Shown: positions 24,654-32,960 of the stretch, one piece after another
How positions within the stretch are numbered: the first letter of the stretch is position 1
Layout of the letters: the number at the start of each line of letters is the position of its first letter
Assembly: GCA_035696165.1 (NCBI GenBank)
Contig: DASRQX010000406.1
Location: 1 to 34,118, forward strand
Length of the DNA stretch: 34,118 bases
Reading direction: 5' to 3'
DNA from: Palsa-883 sp035696165
Lineage (GTDB): Bacteria > Pseudomonadota > Alphaproteobacteria > Acetobacterales > Acetobacteraceae
Position numbers and translations under genes: made by a program
The notes under the pieces: generated by a model
Database searches by the model: none
What the model was told of the DNA's origin: nothing
What the model saw: only the letters and a program-made list of their open reading frames with translations

Positions 24654-25862
24654 ATGCCCGACCATCTCTTCTCCGACCTGAAGGTCATCGACTGCGCAAG
24701 CTGGATCGCCGGTCCCGCGGCCGCAACGATCCTGTCGGACTTCGGCGCCGACGTGATCAAGATCGAGCCGCCCGGTGCCGGCGATCCCTGGCGCGCCCGC
24801 AGCGCCAACCCCGAGTCGAAAGCCAGCCACTACTGGCAGCTCACCGCACGCAACAAACGCAGCCTAGCGCTCGACCTGAAGCACGACGACGGCCGCGCTA
24901 TTCTCTACCGCCTCGCTGCCTCCGCCGACGTCTTCATCACCAACTTTCCCCTGCCGGTACGTGACCGCCTGCGCCTCGCGCCCGCCGACCTGCTGCCACT
25001 CAATCCCCGCCTGATCTACGCTTCCTTCACCGCCTACGGCGAAACCGGCCCTGAGGCCGCAAAAACCGGCTTCGACTCCACCGCCTACTGGGCGCGCACT
25101 GGGCTGATGGACGCAGTCCGCGCCGACCCCGACACTGTGCCCGCCCGTTCCGCCCCCGGCATGGGCGATCATCCCAGCGCCACCGCCCTCTACGCCGCGA
25201 TCGTCACGGCACTGTATCGGCGCGAGATGACCGGGCGTGGTGGGCTGGTCACTTCCTCGCTGCTGGCCAACGGCCTCTGGGCCAACGCCTGCTTCGTGCA
25301 CACCCGCCTGAACGGCGAGCCCGTCCCGCACCGACCGCCACGCGAGCACGCACCGAACCCGCTCGCCAACCACTACCGATCGCGCGATGGCCGTTGGTTC
25401 ATCATGGCGTTGTTCAATGAGCAGCGGCAATTGAAGCCCTTCCTGGCAACGATCGGCCGCGAGCACTGGATCAGTGACCCACGCTTCGCCACGACCGAAA
25501 CGCGTCGCCAATATGCGCGCGAACTCGTTGCCCTGCTGGATGATGCGTTCGCCGAACGAGACCTCGCTGACTGGCGCGGCTTGCTCGATGCCGCTGGCGT
25601 AACGTTCGGCGTGGTTGGCACGCTAGACGACGTGCCGGGCGACGAACAAATGCGGGCGAACGGCGCACTGGTGCCCTTCGCCGACGGCCTCACCGTGTCC
25701 AGCCCATTTCAACTTGCCGGCGAAATCAAGGTCGCCGCCCGACCCGCCCCGACTGTCGGCCAGCACAGCGCCGAACTCCTGCGCGAAGCCGGCTACGACG
25801 CTGTCGAGATCAGCCGGCTTCGCGAGCTTGGCGTTCTGTCCTACCCGCACGCCAGCGAATAG
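24654..25862 (+). CDS. CaiB/BaiF family III CoA-transferase
   Basis: A 402-residue family III CoA-transferase, which activates carboxylic acids by moving CoA from a donor thioester. Signatures: LKVIDCASWIAGPAAATILSDF..GADVIKIEPPGAGDPWR, RNKRSLALDLKHDDGRAI, YASFTAYGETGP, the catalytic Asp in TGFDSTAYWARTG (Asp141), GMGDHPSATALYAAIV and VPHRPP. The final residues overlap by 22 bases the convergent propeller gene on the other strand. GAGGA precedes the ATG. Its place after the DUF35/thiolase pair suggests that it supplies or recycles the CoA ester those proteins act on. Confidence 0.92.
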   Translation: MPDHLFSDLKVIDCASWIAGPAAATILSDFGADVIKIEPPGAGDPWRARSANPESKASHYWQLTARNKRSLALDLKHDDGRAILYRLAASADVFITNFPLPVRDRLRLAPADLLPLNPRLIYASFTAYGETGPEAAKTGFDSTAYWARTGLMDAVRADPDTVPARSAPGMGDHPSATALYAAIVTALYRREMTGRGGLVTSSLLANGLWANACFVHTRLNGEPVPHRPPREHAPNPLANHYRSRDGRWFIMALFNEQRQLKPFLATIGREHWISDPRFATTETRRQYARELVALLDDAFAERDLADWRGLLDAAGVTFGVVGTLDDVPGDEQMRANGALVPFADGLTVSSPFQLAGEIKVAARPAPTVGQHSAELLREAGYDAVEISRLRELGVLSYPHASE

Positions 25863-26890
25863 ATATCCTTCACCCCCGCCGGCAGCGGCATCGCCTGCCA
25901 GGTATCGCCGCCATCCTGCGTGCCGTAGATCTCGCCCTCATACCGCGCACCCAGATACACCTGCTTCGGGTCCACCTGATGCAACGCCACCGACATGATC
26001 GTGCCATGCACCTGCACCTTGTCGAAGCGCTGCCAGGTCTTGCCCACATCCTGGCTGCGATATAGCCCGCCATCCTTGCTCGACGCCGCCACGCTCAACG
26101 CGGCATACAGCGTCTTCGGGTCCTGCGGCGACACCTTCACGTCCCGCCCATAGGTCGTCGGCGAAAACCGCCCGACCTGCATATCCTCCCAGCTTTGCCC
26201 TGCGTCCGAGGTGCGGAACAGCCCCATCCGCACCGCCAGGATCACCGCGTCCGGATCGGCCGAGGTGGTGCAGATCGCATGCCCGTCCAGCATACCCTCG
26301 TTTTCCGTATCGCTGACGATCTTACTTTTCAGGTGCGGGTTCTGCGCCAGCCGGATCAGGTCCTCGCTGCAATCCTTCCAGCTCTCGCCGCCATCGGTGC
26401 TGTGCATCACGCCGTTCACCTCCAGCGCGGCATACAGCTCGTTCGCATGGCGCGGATGGGCGGCGAAACGCATCACCCGGCAGGCAAACGGCATCTTGGC
26501 GCGGTCCGGCATCCCCGGGTCGGGCAGGCGCTTCCAGCTTTCCCCACCATCCTCGCTGCGATACACCGACACCGGCGAGCCGCCCGCATACAGCAACTTC
26601 GGATCGGCCGGATCGACCATGATCGACCAAATCTGCTTGGCCTTGTCAGGGAAGTTCGTACGATGCCAACGTGCGCCACTGTCAGTGCTGCGCCACACGC
26701 CATCAGTGGTGCCTGCAAACACCTGGCTGGCATCACGCGGGTGCACCATCACCGTGTGCGCCTCGACATCCTTCACCGCGTGCTGCCACTCGCCGCCGTC
26801 GGCATCGCGACGAAACACGCCCGTCAGGCCCTCCTGGCCCTGCCGCCCGAAATAGCCCGCCACGCCGGCGTAGATATGCGATTGCGCCAT
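25841..26890 (-). CDS. Asp-box (BNR/sortilin-type) beta-propeller protein
   Basis: A 349-residue protein built of repeated Asp-box blades: STDSGARWHR, SEDGGESWKR, STDGGESWKD, TSDAGQSWED, SQDVGKTWQR and TQDGGDTWQA, spaced about 50-65 residues apart. Six are recognisable, alternating with xVxxxPxDPxxLYAA strands. Such propellers occur in VPS10/sortilin-like and photosystem-stability-type proteins and bind proteins or glycans. There is no signal peptide, so it is predicted cytosolic. The ATG at 26890 has GAGGGAGA upstream; the frame stays open further (to 27490) but that part is antisense to the dehydrogenase gene. It is oriented against its neighbours and is perhaps regulated separately. Confidence 0.85.
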   Translation of the reverse strand: MAQSHIYAGVAGYFGRQGQEGLTGVFRRDADGGEWQHAVKDVEAHTVMVHPRDASQVFAGTTDGVWRSTDSGARWHRTNFPDKAKQIWSIMVDPADPKLLYAGGSPVSVYRSEDGGESWKRLPDPGMPDRAKMPFACRVMRFAAHPRHANELYAALEVNGVMHSTDGGESWKDCSEDLIRLAQNPHLKSKIVSDTENEGMLDGHAICTTSADPDAVILAVRMGLFRTSDAGQSWEDMQVGRFSPTTYGRDVKVSPQDPKTLYAALSVAASSKDGGLYRSQDVGKTWQRFDKVQVHGTIMSVALHQVDPKQVYLGARYEGEIYGTQDGGDTWQAMPLPAGVKDIYSLACG

Positions 26891-26909
26891 CGGAGTTTCT
26901 CCCTCGTGC

Positions 26910-26921
26910 AGTGACGTCACT
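26910..26921. promoter_or_regulatory. 12-bp palindrome in the divergent promoter region
   Basis: AGTGACGTCACT is a perfect palindrome 20 bases upstream of the propeller gene start, in the 159-bp space between it and the divergent Ldh2-type gene. It is a candidate regulator-binding site. No promoter hexamers are obvious around it. Confidence 0.35.
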
Positions 26922-27049
26922 TGGACTTGCGCGCAGCCTAAGCCCATTCCCCGCCGCCGTGAATATCCGCGGCAGCACCACCTTCCCAACCACGCCGCTT
27001 CAGCCGACACTGCGACCAACCGCCACGCCAAGGGAGGAAGGAGAAACCC

Positions 27050-28105
27050 ATGCCGAACGTGACACCCGAACGCTTGACCGAGATCGCCCGCTCGCTGCTG
27101 ATCGCCGCCGGCACGCCCGACAGCGAGGCCGACACGATCTCCCGCCTGTCGATCGGCGCCAATCTCGCCGGCCACGATTCGCACGGCATCATCCTGGTCC
27201 CTACCTACATCGACCGCGTGAAGGTCGGCCACATCGTGCCCGGCGCGCCCTGGACCATCATCGAGGAAACCCCAACCACCACCGTCATCGACGGCAATTG
27301 GGGCTTCGGCTACGTCGTCACCGAGAAGGCAATGAAACTCACGATCGAGAAGGCCGACAAGCAGAACGTCGCTGCCTGCACGGTGTTTCGCCAGGGCCAT
27401 ATCGGCCGCTGCGCCGCGTATCCGCTGATGGCGGTGGAACGCGGCATGATCGCAATGATTACCGCCGACTCGGGCCGCAGCCCGAAGCACGTCGCACCAT
27501 TTGGCGGCGCCAAGGCACGCCTCGGTACCAACCCGATCTGCTTCGCCGTGCCGTCCAACCTGGAAGGCCCGCTGTTCTTCGACATGGCGACCTCGGCCGC
27601 CGCCGCCGGCAAGATCGGCGTGTCCCTGGCGCGCGGTGAACAGGTACCCCGGGGTTGGCTAATCGATGCCGAAGGCAAGCCCACCACCGATCCGCGCAAG
27701 CTGCGCCAGGGCGGCGCGCTGCTGCCGCTCGGTGGCGCCGAGGGCTACAAGGGCTACGGCCTGGCAACGATCGTCGAGATATTCTCCGGCTTGCTCACCG
27801 GCCTTGGTTTCGGAATCGATCCCGCCGGCCGGCACAACGACGGCTGCTTCATTGCCGTGTTCAAGGTCAGCGCCTTCCGCAACCTGGACACCTTCAAGCA
27901 GGAGGTAACCGACTTCGCCCGCTACCTGAAGGACACGCCACCAGCCGACGGCTTCAAGGAGGTTTATTATCCCGGCGAGATCGAGTTCCGGAAGGAACAA
28001 GACCGCCGCAAGAACGGCATCCCGATCGAGGACGCCACCTGGGGCGTGCTGAAGAAGCTGGCCGCCGAATACGGCATCGCCGGCAAGCTCGGGCTCACGG
28101 ACTGA
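27050..28105 (+). CDS. Ldh2/malate-lactate-type NAD(P)-dependent dehydrogenase
   Basis: A 351-residue member of the type-2 malate/L-lactate (Ldh2, YlbC/ComC) family, which oxidises 2-hydroxy acids or ureidoglycolate with NAD(P), distinct from classical LDH. Family blocks: GANLAGHDSHGIILVPTY (catalytic His about residue 45), GNWGFGYVV, GHIGRCAAYPLMAVERGMI, APFGGAKARLGTNPICFAVP, DMATSAAAAGKI, and LLPLGGAEGYKGYGLATIVEIF. A strong GGGAGGAAGGAG sits before the ATG. The stop is three bases before the molybdopterin-enzyme gene, so these two and the following SDR form an operon. The exact substrate is unknown. Confidence 0.92.
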   Translation: MPNVTPERLTEIARSLLIAAGTPDSEADTISRLSIGANLAGHDSHGIILVPTYIDRVKVGHIVPGAPWTIIEETPTTTVIDGNWGFGYVVTEKAMKLTIEKADKQNVAACTVFRQGHIGRCAAYPLMAVERGMIAMITADSGRSPKHVAPFGGAKARLGTNPICFAVPSNLEGPLFFDMATSAAAAGKIGVSLARGEQVPRGWLIDAEGKPTTDPRKLRQGGALLPLGGAEGYKGYGLATIVEIFSGLLTGLGFGIDPAGRHNDGCFIAVFKVSAFRNLDTFKQEVTDFARYLKDTPPADGFKEVYYPGEIEFRKEQDRRKNGIPIEDATWGVLKKLAAEYGIAGKLGLTD

Positions 28106-28108
28106 ACG

Positions 28109-30412
28109 ATGGCCCCGTTGCTCAAAGGCCAATCGCTTCGCCGCCTGGAAGACGCGCGCTTCCTCACCGGGAGCGCCCGCTACATTGAGGACATCGACGA
28201 ACCCAACCAAACCTGGATGCAGGTGGTGCGATCGCCGCACGCTCATGCAACGATCGCGCGCATCGATGTCGAAGCGGCTCGAACAACGCAAGGCGTGCTG
28301 GGCATCTTCACCACCGCGGACCTGGCGGATCTCGGTCCGCTGCCTTGCAACGTGCCTGTCGCCAGCCTGCGGCCGATGATCGTGCCACCGCGCTTCGCGC
28401 TGGCGAAGGACCGCGTGCGGCATGTCGGCGACCCGGTGGCCTTCGTCGTAGCCGAAACCCGCGACGCCGCGCGCAATGCGGCGGAAACCGTCGTCGTGGA
28501 CTACGACGTGCTGCCCGCCATCGTCGATCCCCCCGCCGCACTGCGCGACGGCGCTCCGCAACTCTGGGATCAGGCGCCGGGCAATCTGTCGTATCGGTTC
28601 CAAAAGGGCGACGCCGCGGCCGTGCAGGCGGCGATCGCCAACGCGGCTCACGTCGTCGAGCTGGAGCTGATCAACAACCGCATCGTCATCTCCGCCATGG
28701 AACCGCGCGGCGCGATCGGCGCATACGACGACGCGCACGGCTTCCACTTGCAGTTCTCCGGCGCCGGCGTGCACGCGCTGAAATCGCAACTGGCCGACAC
28801 CGTGTTCCGCGTCCCGCCCGACCGCGTGCGGGTGTCGTGCCCCGATGTCGGCGGCGGCTTCGGAGTGAAGAATGCACTGTACCCGGAATGGGTGATGGTG
28901 CTCTGGGCCGCGCGCCGCCTGGGCCGGCCGGTGAAATGGATCAGTGAGCGAGCGGAGGATTTCGTCACCACAGCGCAGGGTCGCGGCAATGTCACGCGCG
29001 CACTGCTGGCGATGGATGCGGGTGGAAAATTCGTCGCACTCGAGGTCGCGACGATCGGTGAACTTGGCGCCTATCTGTCCACCGGCGGTCCGGGCAGCTC
29101 CACCAACGCGCCGGCCAACGCGATGGGCTGCGGCTATGTCATTCCGGCGATCTTCATGGATGTGCGCGGCGCCTTCACCAACACCGTGCCGATCGACGCC
29201 TACCGCGGTGCCGGCAAGCCCGAAGTGAACTACATGATAGAGCGGTTGATCGACGCGGCCGCACGTCGCTTCGGTTTCGATCCGATCGAACTGCGCCGCC
29301 GCAACCTGGTTGCGCAATTTCCCTACCGCAAGGCCCTCGGGGCGGTGATCGATTGCGGCCGCTTTGCCGCCAACCTCGACGACGCGATGGCCGCCGCCGA
29401 CCACACGGGCTTCGCCGCAAGGCGCGACGCGGCCCGCGCGTATGGCAGACTTCGCGGCATCGGCGTGACTTGCTTCATGGAAACCGCCCGCGGCGCACCG
29501 AACGAGGGCGCAGAGATCCGTTTCGATGCGGACGGCAAGGTGGCGCTGCTGGTCGGCACACAATCCAACGGCATGGGCCACGAGACCACCTATCCGCAGA
29601 TCGCCGCCGATTTGCTCGGCCTGCCGATAGAGACGTTCCGCTACGTGCAGGCCGACACCGCGGCGGTACGCGACGGCAACGGCCACGGCGGCGCGCGGTC
29701 GATGCACATGGGCGGCACCGCCCTGTGCAAGGCCGCTGAGGTGATGCTGGCAAAGGGCGCCAGAATGGCGGCCCGCCTGCTGCAAGCCTCGCCCGCGCAG
29801 GTTACCTTCGCCGGAGGGCGCTTCGTCGTGCGCGACGATCCGTCCCGCGGCATCGACCTGCTCAGCGTCGCCCGCGCTGCGCGCGACCCCGCCAATGTGC
29901 CGGAAGGCGAAACCCCAGGCCTGGACACCTATGTCTGGAACCTGCTCGACCTGATCACCTACCCCAACGGCTGCCACATCGCCGAGGTCGAGATCGACCC
30001 GGACACCGGCACCCTTACGCTGGAACGCTACACCGCAGTGGACGATTTCGGCACGTTGCTGAACCCGATGCTCACGCTGGGCCAGATCCAGGGCGGCGTA
30101 GTCCAGGGCATCGGCCAGGCAATGCTGGAGCACACGGTGTACGACCCCGAGTCCGGCCAGATGCTCAGCGGTTCGTTCATGGACTACGCGCTGCCCAAAG
30201 CGTCGGACCTGCCCTCGCTCGACATCACCTTCAACGGCGTGCCGACCAAGGCCAATCCCCTCGGCGTGAAGGGTTCCGGCCAGGCCGGCGCCATCGCCGC
30301 GCCTCAGGCGGTCATCTGCGCGATCCTCGACGCGCTGGCGCCGCGCGGCGTGACGCACATCGATATGCCCGCGACACCGGAACGAATCTGGCGCGCGCTG
30401 CAAGGGCGCTGA
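28109..30412 (+). CDS. Xanthine dehydrogenase family, molybdopterin-binding large subunit (lone)
   Basis: A 767-residue CoxL/XdhB-like subunit. N-terminal hammerhead domain: LEDARFLTGSARYIEDI, QVVRSPHAHATIARID, VRHVGDPVAFVVAETRDAA. Molybdopterin domains: CPDVGGGFGVKNALYPEWVM, DAYRGAGKPEVNYMIERLID, GTQSNGMGHETTYPQIAADL and GVKGSGQAGAIAAPQAV. AYRGAGKPE, not AYRCSFR, rules out a true CO dehydrogenase. In most relatives the catalytic Glu sits in 'KG(V/A)GEAG'; here the same place is Gln725 (KGSGQAG). I recall relatives sharing that Gln, so it may define a subfamily. The FAD and 2Fe-2S subunits expected next to it are absent; instead an Ldh2-type gene precedes and an SDR follows at 3-4-base spacing. 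Confidence 0.92.
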   Translation: MAPLLKGQSLRRLEDARFLTGSARYIEDIDEPNQTWMQVVRSPHAHATIARIDVEAARTTQGVLGIFTTADLADLGPLPCNVPVASLRPMIVPPRFALAKDRVRHVGDPVAFVVAETRDAARNAAETVVVDYDVLPAIVDPPAALRDGAPQLWDQAPGNLSYRFQKGDAAAVQAAIANAAHVVELELINNRIVISAMEPRGAIGAYDDAHGFHLQFSGAGVHALKSQLADTVFRVPPDRVRVSCPDVGGGFGVKNALYPEWVMVLWAARRLGRPVKWISERAEDFVTTAQGRGNVTRALLAMDAGGKFVALEVATIGELGAYLSTGGPGSSTNAPANAMGCGYVIPAIFMDVRGAFTNTVPIDAYRGAGKPEVNYMIERLIDAAARRFGFDPIELRRRNLVAQFPYRKALGAVIDCGRFAANLDDAMAAADHTGFAARRDAARAYGRLRGIGVTCFMETARGAPNEGAEIRFDADGKVALLVGTQSNGMGHETTYPQIAADLLGLPIETFRYVQADTAAVRDGNGHGGARSMHMGGTALCKAAEVMLAKGARMAARLLQASPAQVTFAGGRFVVRDDPSRGIDLLSVARAARDPANVPEGETPGLDTYVWNLLDLITYPNGCHIAEVEIDPDTGTLTLERYTAVDDFGTLLNPMLTLGQIQGGVVQGIGQAMLEHTVYDPESGQMLSGSFMDYALPKASDLPSLDITFNGVPTKANPLGVKGSGQAGAIAAPQAVICAILDALAPRGVTHIDMPATPERIWRALQGR

Positions 30413-30416
30413 GACG

Positions 30417-31178
30417 ATGGCACCAGGCGCGATGATCACCGGCGCCGGCAGCGGGCTCGGCCGCGCCACAGCGCTCGCCCTGGCCGCACGCGGCTGCGCC
30501 CTGGCACTAATCGACATCGATGCCGCGGCAACGAACGCGGTCGCGGCGGAGTGCCGCACCCCAGCCACGGTCATCATCCAGGACCTCACCGCCGACACCG
30601 GCCCGCAGGCCGCGCTGGACAGCGCGATCGCCGCGTTGGGCGGCCTCGACATCGTGATCAACAACGCCGGCTACGGCGCCGGTGAGGACTTCTTCGCAAT
30701 GCACGGCACGACCTGGGACCGCACGCTCGATCTTAACCTGAAGGCGGTCGCGCTGATCTGCGCCGCCGCCGGCCGGCACATGCGCGCGCAACGCAGCGGC
30801 CGCATCGTCAACATCACCTCGCCCGCCTCGCGCATGGCGCTGCCGAACTACCTCGCGTATGCCGCCAGCAAGGCCGGCGTGGACGCGGTGACCCGCGCCG
30901 CCGCGGTGGCGCTTGCACCCTACGGCGTGACGGTGAACTCGGTCGCGCCCGGCATGATGGACACGCCAATGCAGCGCAGTACCGAACAGAGGCTCGCCGC
31001 GCTGGAAGGCCGCAACGATTTCGACGTATTCCTGGCCGAGCGCACCCGCCGCATTCCACTCGGCCGGCGCACTGATTGCGAAACGGTCGCCCGGACGGTC
31101 ATCTGGCTGGCGCTGGACGCACCCGACTACATCACGGCGGAACGGCTGAACGCCAGCGGCGGGCTGGACAAGGATTGA
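30417..31178 (+). CDS. Short-chain dehydrogenase/reductase
   Basis: A 253-residue classical SDR. Cofactor motif TGAGSGLG (residues 8-15), an acidic residue ending beta2 (LIDID), so NAD preference is likely, NNAG (82-85), and the catalytic set with Ser about 135-138, Tyr148 and Lys152 (YAASK). VNSVAPGMMDTPM and a C-terminal ASGGLDKD complete the family pattern. It oxidises or reduces an alcohol/ketone, probably on the same route as the two dehydrogenases before it; four bases separate it from the molybdopterin-subunit gene. Its stop codon lies within a 17-bp tandem duplication. Confidence 0.92.
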   Translation: MAPGAMITGAGSGLGRATALALAARGCALALIDIDAAATNAVAAECRTPATVIIQDLTADTGPQAALDSAIAALGGLDIVINNAGYGAGEDFFAMHGTTWDRTLDLNLKAVALICAAAGRHMRAQRSGRIVNITSPASRMALPNYLAYAASKAGVDAVTRAAAVALAPYGVTVNSVAPGMMDTPMQRSTEQRLAALEGRNDFDVFLAERTRRIPLGRRTDCETVARTVIWLALDAPDYITAERLNASGGLDKD

Positions 31179-31205
31179 TCCGCCCCGGGGATTGATCCGC
31201 CCCGG
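31172..31205. repeat. 17-bp tandem duplication over the SDR stop codon
   Basis: GGATTGATCCGCCCCGG occurs twice head-to-tail (31172-31188 and 31189-31205). The first copy contains the SDR stop (TGA at 31176-31178), so the duplication leaves the protein unchanged. It probably arose by replication slippage. Confidence 0.85.
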
Positions 31206-31331
31206 GCCCGATGCCCGGCGCACACCCGCCTCGCTTACCAAACCAGACCCGCGTAGCAGACCCGCGGCCGGCCCAGGGCATGCGCGGCCCAAGGGTTGCA
31301 GAGCCACCACCAGCATTCTGCCAGAGCCGCC

Positions 31332-31947
31332 ATGCTGGAAGTCGCCGCACCACAACAAGGCTCTGACCCACGCGGGGTCGAGCCCTCGCTGCCCACGGAG
31401 CACCACATATCGTTCCACGACGTACTCTCGGCGCTGAACCCGCTGCAGTATTTGCCGGTGATCGGCACAATCTACCGCGCCGTGACTGGCGATCAGATCC
31501 CCGATGCCGTCCGCAGGATCGGTTCGATCATCGTGAGCGGCCTGATGGGCGGGCCAGTTGGCGTCGCGATCAGCGTCCGGATGATGGGGATGGAGAAGAT
31601 CACCGACATTGACTTCGACAAATTCGGCCAGAAGCTGATGGCTGGGATCGGAATTGCCGACCACCCCGCCACCAGTCCCGCACCGGCGAGGGCGCAGGTT
31701 GCGCGCGCGGCCACACCCGCCGCGCCGGCCCCCGCCGCCTGCGAAGGCCACTGCATCCGCGCAGGCCCCATCATCGGTGCAATCCTGGTCGCCGGTCCAG
31801 TTGGCGGCATACGGCGTCAGCACCAACTTGGATGGCACTCTCAAGCTAGCCAACCTCAGCGGCGCGGATGTGCTCAACTCGCTGGAACTGTCGCGCCTCC
31901 AGGTGGCACAGATCGCATACGGCCGGGTCGCTAGCCTGGCGAGCTGA
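31332..31947 (+). pseudogene. Hypothetical protein gene with a +1 frameshift
   Basis: From the ATG at 31332 the frame reads MLEVAAPQQGSDPRGVEPSL, then HHISFHDVLSALNPLQYLPV, IGTIYRAVTGDQIPDAVRRI, GSIIVSGLMGGPVGVAISV and DIDFDKFGQKLMAG, a compact helical/hydrophobic domain I associate with hypothetical proteins of Acetobacteraceae. A Pro/Ala linker follows. At the C5 run 31729-31733 one extra C takes the reading out of frame. The coherent continuation (KATASAQAPSSVQSWSPVQL, VSTNLDGTLKLANLSGADVL, NSLELSRLQVAQIAYGRVAS) lies in the next frame and ends at 31947. Intact, it would be about 203 residues. Either it is a recent pseudogene or a base-call error in a homopolymer. It converges on the L,D-transpeptidase-like gene, 24 bp away. 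Confidence 0.6.
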
Positions 31948-31971
31948 CCGCCGGCCACCCCAAGCGTGCCA

Positions 31972-32358
31972 TCACGCAGTGACGATCAAGCTGCGATCAT
32001 CGCTGGCGGCGATCTGGTCGCGCAGGTTGCGCGCAAGGACGACGCAGCCATGTGACGCGCTGTTGTCCGGCGTCGGGTTGGCCGCATGCACCGCCGTATC
32101 GCCATGGGTCATGAACCCGTCGCGGCCAAGCGTGTTGGTGCCGGCAATCGGCATCAGCCGCATGGTCACCGGCCCTCCCAGGGCATGGGTGAACGCCGGC
32201 CCGATCGACCAGGTGCCGACCGGGATCGGCCCGACATCCTGCACATTCTGAATGGCCGGATTGTTCAGGCCAGCCTCCCGGCCCGAATAGCCGTTTCCGA
32301 TGACCGCGCCAGCCGGATTCCCCAGGGCGCCAGTCTGCTGCGCATATGTCCAAGGCAT
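31972..32358 (-). CDS. Tlde1/DUF2778-like L,D-transpeptidase-type protein (possible secreted effector)
   Basis: A 128-residue single-domain protein. The pattern W.Y.Q.TG.L near the N-terminus, IGNGYSG..GLNNPAIQNV, VGPIPVGTWSIG, FMTHGDT (His85) and SASHGCVVL (His103, Cys105) is that of the DUF2778/Tlde1 family. That family uses an L,D-transpeptidase-like His/Cys site to cut or modify peptidoglycan stem peptides. Tlde1 of Salmonella is a type VI secretion effector delivered to target periplasms. Here there is no signal peptide, which fits contact-dependent delivery, but no T6SS gene or obvious immunity gene is in the window. The ATG at 32358 gives the expected family start. It is the last intact gene before the tRNA fragment. 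Confidence 0.8.
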   Translation of the reverse strand: MPWTYAQQTGALGNPAGAVIGNGYSGREAGLNNPAIQNVQDVGPIPVGTWSIGPAFTHALGGPVTMRLMPIAGTNTLGRDGFMTHGDTAVHAANPTPDNSASHGCVVLARNLRDQIAASDDRSLIVTA

Positions 32359-32449
32359 CGGTGCGTGCTCCCGTCCCAGACCGCCGCCACGAAGTTACGG
32401 TATAGCAACCATACGCCCGCAACCTTGCCCGGTCCAGCTCGTCGAGATG

Positions 32450-32510
32450 TGGTGCCCGCCGGGGGAGTCGAACCCCCACGCCAATCCGGCTGCGGATTTT
32501 AAGTCCGCAG
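32450..32510 (-). tRNA. 3' fragment of tRNA-Leu(UAA), attachment-site remnant
   Basis: Read on the minus strand, this is the 3' part of a leucine tRNA: anticodon stem GCGGA, loop CTTAAAA with anticodon TAA at 32501-32499, stem TCCGC, a variable arm, T arm GGGGG-TTCGACT-CCCCC, acceptor strand GGCGGGC, A and encoded CCA ending at 32450. The 5' partner (GCCCGCC acceptor strand, D arm) is missing: upstream of 32510 the sequence is AT-rich and unrelated. So this is not a working tRNA but the 3' half retained when an element integrates into a tRNA gene. By orientation, chromosomal flank lies at lower coordinates and the element at higher ones. Confidence 0.85.
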
Positions 32511-32960
32511 AGATAACTGGAATTATTAGGACTTTTCACGTGTGAGATATTATTCGTGATTTCATGGGGGCTATCGTGATAGGCAAGCAGCCCTACAACC
32601 AGAGACGACTATGCCCCGGCACCGCATCCACGGCGAGCGCAGCCTCGTCACCAAGCCGCACCCCACGCCCCGCAACGCCGATCGTATCCAATTAATCCGG
32701 TGGCGGCGAAGTTGCAGATTGATGTTGAGCACTGCGATCAGCCGCTGTTTGGGTATCACCCTAAGGACATATCGCGATTACGCCAACGTGTGAAGCGGTG
32801 GCGCGTTTGCACTTGGACGCCGATGTCGCGCAAGAGCGCGATGCGATACGGAAGCTGATTACGGCGGTACATCAGACGTTGAAGCGGGTGCTTGTGCTAC
32901 CGTTGTTGAAAGATAAAAATCGACCGACTATGACGATAATGGAGAAAGGATTTTAGAACG
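32511..32960. other. 450-bp island segment, only weak coding signal
   Basis: No firm gene. One plus frame reads VAAKLQIDVEHCDQPLFGYH then PKDISRLRQRVKRWRVCTW (about 32700-32820), recalling the 'LRxLQRRVxxWR' stretch of IS21-type transposases, but it is short and lacks a start. A second short frame from GTG 32798 to TAG 32956 (52 codons, ARLHLDADVAQERDAIRKLI..) ends five bases before the next gene and could be a tiny coupled ORF. Confidence 0.3.

Noticed and set aside
28109..30412. Aerobic CO dehydrogenase large subunit (coxL)
   Set aside because: The active-site loop is AYRGAGKPE, not AYRCSFR, and coxM/coxS are absent.
27659..30664. A 1001-codon open frame on the minus strand
   Set aside because: It is antisense to the Ldh2-type, molybdopterin and SDR genes, whose motifs are unmistakable. 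Its translation is His/Arg/Val-rich without domains, a GC-bias shadow.
32450..32510. A complete, working tRNA-Leu
   Set aside because: No D arm or 5' acceptor strand can be found within 60 bases upstream of the anticodon arm.
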